Assembly (NCBI GenBank): GCA_009787435.1
Contig: WRFW01000182.1
Location: 1 to 10,683 of the forward strand
Direction: 5' to 3'
Length of the DNA stretch: 10,683 bases
Source of the DNA: Defluviitaleaceae bacterium
GTDB taxonomy: Bacteria; Bacillota; Clostridia; Lachnospirales; UBA5962
Of this stretch, positions 5,807 through 10,683 are shown piece after piece; position 1 is the stretch's first letter; every line of letters starts with the position of its first letter. The notes below the pieces were generated by a model that did no database searches, had not been told where the DNA came from, and was given only the letters and a program-made list of their open reading frames with translations. Both the position numbers and the translations under genes were made by a program.

Positions 5807-7206
5807 TATTGGTAAACCTCTATTCCGAGTAGTGCTTTTGCTATTTTTTGCGGGCTTAAAATTTCAATATCATAAGGCACATTTTGCCCAGTAGTAATAT
5901 AAACTATTTCTATTCCAAACTTAACGCATAAGTTTAAAACATTGCCATAGCTTAGCGTTTCATCAAATTTAGTTAAAATAATTCTAAACCGACCCAATTT
6001 TGAAAATTGTAAAATGATATCTTCTAAATCTTCATATTTAGTAGCAGAGCTTAAAACTAGGAATTTTTCATTAATAAAGGGGGTATCTAAAAGCTCTACT
6101 AATTCTGTAAGATTTTCACTTTTTTTATGAGAGCGACCAGCAGTATCAACTAAAACTATACTTTTGCCCTCATTTTGAAACTTAATAGCACTTGCTGAAA
6201 ATTCTTTAGGCTCGTATATTATATCTATACTAGTTGATAAAATATTTGCATAAATTTTGAGCTGCTCTGTGGCACCAATTCTATATGTGTCTGCTGCTAT
6301 CATAGCTACATTTTCATTTTCTTCTAAAACGAGTTTAGAAGCTATTTTTGCTATAGTAGTCGTTTTGCCTACACCTGTGGGACCGAAGAAAAATATAAAT
6401 TTTGTATCATAAGAGCTATTTTTAATAGGGGTCGGCATTTTCAAAATGTCTATAATTTTATTATATACAAAAGCACCTATTTTACTTATCTCAGTTTCTT
6501 CTTCTAAATCAGAGAGGAGCATTTTTGCAATTTCGGGCAAAACTCCATTAAAAATTAATTCTTCATAAAAGGTTTGTATAACTGGGTTTATAAAGTCGCT
6601 CTGGTGTTTGCTCTCTTCTTTTATTGGCGTTTCTATTTTTTTTGCAGTTTCCGCTTCCAGAGCTTTTAGCTTTTCTTCAAGCTCTTTTATGCGTTTTTCT
6701 TTTTCCAAGAGCTCTTGTTCTTTCAAAAGTTCTTTGCTTAAATCTTCTTGCACCAAAAGATTAAAAGTTTTTTCAAAATTTTCGATTTTAAATTCTTTAT
6801 TTTCAAAATTGTCTCTTGCAGAATTTGCAATTTTTAAATTTGGAGCTTTTTCTTCTTTTGAATAAATTTCTTTCGCATAAGTTTGTTTTGGATTCGGCTC
6901 TGCCTTTAAACTTTGTGAATATAAATTAGTATTGCCAATTTGTTTTGAAGTATTCTCTGGCGGTCTATTTGGCTTAGTTAATGAAATCATTTGTTTCATA
7001 AAATCTTCGCCGATTTTTGAAATAGTTTCTTCTTTCTTTTCACCAGGCATTGCACTAACTTCAAATTCAACTTTTTTTGAGATACCGAAAAGGCTTTTTA
7101 TTTTAATTTTTTCAACATTTAAAATGAGCACATTTTCACCTAGAGCTTTTTTGGCATGTGCTATTGCTTCTTCTTCAGTGTTGCCTACAAATTTTTGAGC
7201 TTCCAT
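5806..7206 (-). CDS. flhF: Flagellar placement GTPase FlhF (SRP-type)
   Basis: 466 residues, slightly long for the family. FlhF is the third SRP-GTPase type, beside Ffh and FtsY, and marks the site of flagellar assembly at the membrane. The N-terminal domain (1-55) has the typical AKKALGENVLIL then SLFG layout. A variable, charged linker follows (about 56-205) with a Glu/Lys-rich probable coiled coil at 155-190; this linker accounts for the extra length. The NG domain follows: P-loop GPTGVGKTT (275-283), DTYRIGATEQL (306-316), DTAGR (354-358), TKFDE (412-416) and a C-terminal TTGQNVPYDIE segment (438-448). All GTP-binding motifs look intact. The ATG at 7206 has GGAGGTG about 10 bases upstream, and an in-frame TAA lies three codons before it, fixing the start. 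A second AGGAGGT further upstream serves no obvious gene. Confidence 0.97.
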   Translation of the reverse strand: MEAQKFVGNTEEEAIAHAKKALGENVLILNVEKIKIKSLFGISKKVEFEVSAMPGEKKEETISKIGEDFMKQMISLTKPNRPPENTSKQIGNTNLYSQSLKAEPNPKQTYAKEIYSKEEKAPNLKIANSARDNFENKEFKIENFEKTFNLLVQEDLSKELLKEQELLEKEKRIKELEEKLKALEAETAKKIETPIKEESKHQSDFINPVIQTFYEELIFNGVLPEIAKMLLSDLEEETEISKIGAFVYNKIIDILKMPTPIKNSSYDTKFIFFFGPTGVGKTTTIAKIASKLVLEENENVAMIAADTYRIGATEQLKIYANILSTSIDIIYEPKEFSASAIKFQNEGKSIVLVDTAGRSHKKSENLTELVELLDTPFINEKFLVLSSATKYEDLEDIILQFSKLGRFRIILTKFDETLSYGNVLNLCVKFGIEIVYITTGQNVPYDIEILSPQKIAKALLGIEVYQ

Positions 7207-7353
7207 ATTTTTTTAACACCTCCCCTCTTATTTGAAATTTACCTCCTAATTTAAAACTTATATAGCCTGTTAACTTTGTATCGTTTTAACATATTACTTT
7301 GCAGCTTTTTTAAAACCTTTTGTAGAATGCCAAAACAAATCGCCGCCCAAGAG
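7207..7353 (-). promoter_or_regulatory. flhA-flhF leader with tandem ribosome sites
   Basis: This 147-base gap carries two Shine-Dalgarno sequences on the sense strand: AGGAGGT at 7247-7241 without a usable start codon, and GGGAGGTG nearer flhF. The heptamer TTAAAAC (7289-7283) can pair with either of two GTTTTAA copies (7316-7310 or 7257-7251), giving alternative stems; the second copy ends 3 bases before the orphan site. No convincing promoter or U-tracted terminator is visible. Confidence 0.3.
7251..7292 (-). CDS. Possible 13-codon basic leader peptide upstream of flhF
   Basis: ATG at 7292 opens MLKRYKVNRLYKF followed by TAA; the stop is 3 bases before the orphan AGGAGGT. The ribosome site for this ATG is poor. 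It is listed because it covers the alternative-pairing heptamers. It is probably a chance frame. Confidence 0.1.
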   Translation of the reverse strand: MLKRYKVNRLYKF

Positions 7354-9426
7354 TTAATTAACAGTAACCATTCCTATCGATTGAATATCTATATTTGATT
7401 CTATTTCATTGTAACTAAGGACTACTAAATCTGGAACAGATTGCTCAACTAAGCGTTTAAAATAAGTTCTAACTATTGGAGAAGTTAAAATAACTGGTGT
7501 TAGCCCCATAGAAGCTAATTTTGAAACTTGCTCTTTTAAGCTATCGTGTATTTTCCCTGTTACAACAGGGTCCAGAGCTATATAAGAGCCTTGCTCTGTC
7601 TGCTGAACGTTTGTCATTATTGTCTGTTCTAATTCTGGGTCCAGAGTAATAACTGTGTTCACTTCGTTATCAAAATATCTTGCGGAAATTGAGCGTTTTA
7701 ATGCTTGGCGAACATACTCTGTTAACATATCTGTATCTCTAGTGCTTACAGCATAATCTGCTAAAGTTTCTAAAATTGTTACTAAATCTCTTATAGCTAT
7801 CCCTTCGGATAAAAGATTTCCTAAAACTTTTTGAATATCACCTATAGACATTAGCTTAGGCATAAGCTCTTCAACTAATATAGGGTGTGTTTCACGAACA
7901 GTTTCGATAAGCATTTGTGTATCTTGTCTCGTTAATAAGTCTGCTAAGTTATCTCTAATTACTTCTGTTAAATGGGTTGCGATAATAGCTGGTGCATCTA
8001 CTACTGTATAGCCCATAGCTTCGGCTTTTTCACGCTGCCTTTCATTTATCCAAAGAGCAGGAAGCCCTAAATAAGGCTCTACTGTTTCGATACCTTCAAT
8101 TTCTTCTTCAACATAGCCCGGGTTCATTGCCATGTAATGGTCAAAAAGAATTTCACCACCTGCAATTTCAACGCCTTTTATTAAAATTCGATATTGGTTT
8201 GGCCCAAGCTTTATATCATCTCGCATACGGATTGGCGGTATTACTGCTCCAAGCTCTATTGCAATTTGCCTACGAATCATTATTACTCTATCGACTAAAT
8301 CACCACCTTGGTTATAATCTACTAGCGGAATTAACCCATAGCCAAAAACTAACAATATAGAATCTACATTTAAAAGGCTAGTAACATTTTCTGGTCCTTT
8401 AAGCCCTGGAGCACCACCGCTGCCAGCCCCTGTTTGGTGCTCTGCTTCCACTGCTGCTATTTCTTCTTCAATGCGTTCTAATTTTTGCTTATTTGAAAGT
8501 CTAAATCCTAGTAAAATAAGCACTATTCCTAGAGGAAGGAAAATATGAGTTGGCATAGGTGTTAGTGATAGCAATAACAAAGACGCACCAGCTATGAAAA
8601 ACGCAAGGGGTCTGCTAAAAATTTGAGTAGATATTGCTTCTGTAATATCGCTTTCGTTTGTAGCTTTTGTAACTATCATACCTGTAGCAAGAGAGATTAA
8701 AATTGCGGGCAAAATACTAACTAGCCCATCTCCTATTGTCATAAGAGTATATATTTGGAAAGCCTCGCCTATTGGAAGCGGCACGCCTGTCGCTTCGCCT
8801 GTTGCTCCTAAAATAACGCCTGCTATAATATTTATTAAAGTTGCAATTATAGTGAATATTGCATCTCCTTTAACGAACTTTGTGGCACCATCCATTGAAC
8901 CATAAAAACTTGCTTCATCTTGAATTTTCTTTCTTCTCGCTTTTGCTTCTTCTTCATCTATAAGCCCTGTGTTTAAGTCTGCATCGATTGCCATTTGTTT
9001 ACCAGGCATTGCATCTAATGTGAAACGGGCTGTAACTTCGCTGACCCTTTCAGCACCTTTTGTAATTACTATAAAGTTTACTAAAACCAAAGCTAAGAAA
9101 ATAACAATACCGACTACCATATTACCCCCGGCGACAAAATCACCAAAGGTAGATATAACATTCCCTGCGAAGCCCTCGCCCAAAATGAGCCGCATACTAG
9201 ATATACTTAAAATAACTCTGAAAAGGGTAGTTACAAGCAAAACGGTTGGAAATATAGACATATCCAAAGGTTCTTTTGAGTAAATAGCATCTATTAATAT
9301 AATTACACCTAGCATAATATTAACTGTTAATAAAAGGTCTAGCAGCCATGTTGGCGGCGGGACTAATAAAATTAATATTACTGCTATTATGGCTACACCA
9401 AAAAGGGCCTCTTTTGCGAATCTCAT
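7354..9426 (-). CDS. flhA: Flagellar export gate protein FlhA
   Basis: 690 residues, full length. FlhA forms the nonameric ring of the flagellar type III export gate: the membrane part takes part in proton-driven export and the C-terminal cytoplasmic ring docks chaperone-substrate complexes. Hydrophobic segments at roughly 9-22, 29-49, 57-80, 103-123, 190-212, 229-252, 272-289 and 292-309 give the expected eight helices. The FHIPEP family signature lies in the cytoplasmic loop at 127-150 (RVSEVTARFTLDAMPGKQMA and following). A flexible, Gly-rich linker (about 330-345) leads to the cytoplasmic domain (about 350-690), which includes AIIATHLTEVIR (480-491). The ATG at 9426 follows flhB by 14 bases, and its TAGGAG ribosome site overlaps the flhB stop codon, tying translation of the two genes together. 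Confidence 0.98.
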   Translation of the reverse strand: MRFAKEALFGVAIIAVILILLVPPPTWLLDLLLTVNIMLGVIILIDAIYSKEPLDMSIFPTVLLVTTLFRVILSISSMRLILGEGFAGNVISTFGDFVAGGNMVVGIVIFLALVLVNFIVITKGAERVSEVTARFTLDAMPGKQMAIDADLNTGLIDEEEAKARRKKIQDEASFYGSMDGATKFVKGDAIFTIIATLINIIAGVILGATGEATGVPLPIGEAFQIYTLMTIGDGLVSILPAILISLATGMIVTKATNESDITEAISTQIFSRPLAFFIAGASLLLLSLTPMPTHIFLPLGIVLILLGFRLSNKQKLERIEEEIAAVEAEHQTGAGSGGAPGLKGPENVTSLLNVDSILLVFGYGLIPLVDYNQGGDLVDRVIMIRRQIAIELGAVIPPIRMRDDIKLGPNQYRILIKGVEIAGGEILFDHYMAMNPGYVEEEIEGIETVEPYLGLPALWINERQREKAEAMGYTVVDAPAIIATHLTEVIRDNLADLLTRQDTQMLIETVRETHPILVEELMPKLMSIGDIQKVLGNLLSEGIAIRDLVTILETLADYAVSTRDTDMLTEYVRQALKRSISARYFDNEVNTVITLDPELEQTIMTNVQQTEQGSYIALDPVVTGKIHDSLKEQVSKLASMGLTPVILTSPIVRTYFKRLVEQSVPDLVVLSYNEIESNIDIQSIGMVTVN

Positions 9427-9440
9427 AAATACTAATACTC

Positions 9441-10562
9441 CTAGACTATATTTTTAAGCTTATACACATAAGCTAATATTTCTGCTACAGATTTATAAAG
9501 CTCTGACGGTATTTCAGCACCAACATCTACAGCGGCATATAATGCCCTTGCAACTTCTTTATTTTCAACTATTGTAACGCCTGTATCTTTTCCGATTTCT
9601 TTTATACGCTTTGCTAAGTGGTCTACCCCTTTTGCTACTACTTTTGGAGGCTGGGCGGCTTCTCTATTATAAGAAACTGCAACTGCAAAGTGTGTTGGGT
9701 TTGTTATTATAACATCTGCCCCGGGAACTGATTGCATCATTCTTTGCATACTAGCTTCTCGCATTTTAGAGCGGATTTTTGATTTAATGAGCGGGTTACC
9801 ATCCATTTGTTTGTATTCTTCTTTAACTTCATGTTTGCTCATTTTTAAATCTTTTTCGTGTTTATATTTTTGATAAGAATAGTCTAGAATTGCAACTATA
9901 ATAAACCATGCCCCTATTATCATACCCAATCTAACAGATATTTGAGCCATATAGCCAAATGAAAAAAGCAAAGGCATAAACATAACGGCAGATATATTTT
10001 CAAGCTCTCGGCTTAATTCTAAATATACGATAGAGCCTACTAAGACTAGCTTAATCATAGATTTTGCAAGCTCTACTATCGCTCTCATAGAAAATATTTT
10101 TTTGAAACCTTTAATAGGGTTTAGCCTGCCTAAGTTTGGCTTAAGCGGCTTTGAAGTAAACTTTAAACCGACTTGAGCAAGGTTTGTAATAAGCCCTGCT
10201 ACCATACACATTAGCATAATAGGCAGTGAAATTAAAACTATTTGGATAAACATATGAGCTATAACGCCTGTTATATAGTTCATATTAGTTACAGCTTCTA
10301 GCCCATCTAAGGTGAGGTGTTCAAAATTAAAAGCAAAAGCTTCTCTAAGCCCATCTACTACACCAATACCGAAAATACTTAAAGAGAAGAAACCAATAAT
10401 TAAAAGAACCGAAGTACCAATTTCTTGGCTTTGCAAAACTTGCCCTTCTTCTCTAGCTTTTTCTCTTTTCTTTCTAGTAGCAGTTTCTGTTTTTTCACCG
10501 CCACCATCTGCAAAATAAGAAAGATTAAGCGGAATATATAATTTTAAATTTTTTTCATCCAT
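9441..10562 (-). CDS. flhB: Flagellar export switch protein FlhB
   Basis: 373 residues, the standard length. FlhB is the export-gate subunit that switches substrate class from rod/hook to filament after self-cleavage. Residues 22-45 contain the conserved GEKTETATRKKREKAREEGQ. Four membrane segments follow, roughly 50-70, 97-125, 170-186 and 192-228. The cytoplasmic domain begins near 229. The autocleavage motif NPTH is intact at 288-291, with cleavage expected between Asn-288 and Pro-289, followed by the typical HFAVAVSYN. No FliR fusion is seen; some clostridia have fused FliR-FlhB. The start is ATG at 10562, with only a weak GGGG ribosome site 11 bases upstream inside a potential hairpin loop. 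This gives a possible point of translational control, since the G10 tract lies further upstream in the same leader. Confidence 0.98.
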   Translation of the reverse strand: MDEKNLKLYIPLNLSYFADGGGEKTETATRKKREKAREEGQVLQSQEIGTSVLLIIGFFSLSIFGIGVVDGLREAFAFNFEHLTLDGLEAVTNMNYITGVIAHMFIQIVLISLPIMLMCMVAGLITNLAQVGLKFTSKPLKPNLGRLNPIKGFKKIFSMRAIVELAKSMIKLVLVGSIVYLELSRELENISAVMFMPLLFSFGYMAQISVRLGMIIGAWFIIVAILDYSYQKYKHEKDLKMSKHEVKEEYKQMDGNPLIKSKIRSKMREASMQRMMQSVPGADVIITNPTHFAVAVSYNREAAQPPKVVAKGVDHLAKRIKEIGKDTGVTIVENKEVARALYAAVDVGAEIPSELYKSVAEILAYVYKLKNIV

Positions 10563-10567
10563 GATAT

Positions 10568-10593
10568 TAAATGCCCCATATAACCCACATTTA
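10568..10593 (-). promoter_or_regulatory. Hairpin presenting the flhB ribosome site
   Basis: On the sense strand TAAATGT (10593-10587) pairs with GCATTTA (10574-10568): six Watson-Crick pairs and one G-U. The 12-base loop holds most of the GGGG that is the only ribosome-site candidate for flhB; its last G is in the G-U pair. The stem ends 5 bases before the ATG. It may be a chance fold in AT-rich DNA. Confidence 0.3.
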
Positions 10594-10619
10594 TTTAACC
10601 CGCCAAAGGTGGTTTTATA

Positions 10620-10629
10620 CCCCCCCCCC
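10620..10629 (-). repeat. G10 homopolymer tract in the flhB leader
   Basis: Ten consecutive C on the plus strand (G on the sense strand) lie 57 bases upstream of the flhB ATG, in DNA otherwise rich in A and T. Runs of this length in bacteria commonly change length by slipped-strand mispairing. No other comparable tract exists in the window. Confidence 0.9.
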
Positions 10630-10683
10630 TAGCAGGAGGCTACCCTTGCTCTAAAAAGAATATAAGATACTGTATCGCTCTGT
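10630..10683 (-). other. Window edge: no gene identified
   Basis: All three sense-strand frames reach a stop within this stretch: TAG at 10653-10651, 10642-10640 and 10631-10629. An upstream gene, expected to be fliR by comparison with related operons, could end at any of these, but the 10-17 residues visible are too few to recognise. An 11-base palindrome, GATACTGTATC, lies at 10666-10676. Confidence 0.3.

Noticed and set aside
1266..10562. All nine visible stop codons are TAA or TAG, none TGA, hinting at reassigned TGA
   Set aside because: Nine genes are too few, no conserved protein shows in-frame TGA, and tryptophans in the translated proteins are encoded by TGG.
10597..10615. Plus-strand hairpin CCGCC-AAA-GGTGG followed by TTTT, like a terminator
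   Set aside because: No plus-strand gene precedes it, and on the sense strand the stem has an A-C mismatch and no U-run. Probably incidental.
10563..10645. G-quadruplex in the flhB leader
   Set aside because: Apart from the G10 run the other G-runs are separated by long loops, so a standard four-run quadruplex is not well supported.
10640..10683. GCGATAC on the minus strand as a sigma-28 -10 box at the window edge
   Set aside because: It is an imperfect match and its -35 partner would lie outside the window, so it cannot be tested here.

Overview
This window is from a flagellated, low-GC Gram-positive bacterium, most likely a member of the Clostridia (Lachnospiraceae-like). The evidence is AT-rich DNA, strong AGGAGG-type ribosome sites, the Firmicutes-type flagellar/chemotaxis gene order, and paired cheC and cheD genes, which enteric bacteria lack. 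Every gene I can support lies on the minus strand, so transcription runs from high to low coordinates.

Region by region, in transcription order. Positions 10683-10563 are a leader with a run of ten G on the sense strand and a hairpin just before flhB. flhB (10562-9441) and flhA (9426-7354) encode two inner-membrane components of the flagellar type III export gate. A 147-base gap with tandem ribosome sites leads to flhF (7206-5806). flhF shares one base with flhG (5806-4883); they encode the SRP-type GTPase and MinD-type ATPase that set flagellar position and number. cheC (4817-4185) and cheD (4040-3543) encode the CheY-P phosphatase and the receptor deamidase. Next come an unrecognised membrane protein (3456-2770) and sigD/fliA (2792-2013), the flagellar sigma-28 factor. 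Two further genes follow: an OmpR-type response regulator (1958-1266) and a secreted serine beta-lactamase-like hydrolase (1247-1) that runs off the window edge.

The first block builds the export gate, places the flagellum, tunes the chemotaxis signal and makes the sigma factor for late flagellar genes. Compared with the Bacillus fla/che arrangement, cheB, cheA and cheW are absent between flhG and cheC. The response regulator and hydrolase look like an appended unit: they are co-directional, but no histidine kinase is visible.

The coding content is mostly conventional. The unexplained signal is in the gaps. The 144-base cheC-cheD gap holds an 18-pair stem (14 Watson-Crick and 4 G-U on the sense strand) enclosing a 70-base loop with its own small hairpins and a 15-codon reading frame. 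It is preceded by a terminator-like hairpin containing the cheC stop codon. The sigD-regulator junction holds an exact 11-bp inverted repeat. The leader of the membrane-protein gene can fold over its own initiation region. The regulator has a perfect Shine-Dalgarno sequence with no ordinary start codon at normal distance. Together these suggest post-transcriptional control at operon joints, but that is inference. No tRNA, rRNA, CRISPR array or insertion sequence was seen, and no gene-free stretch exceeds 300 bases.
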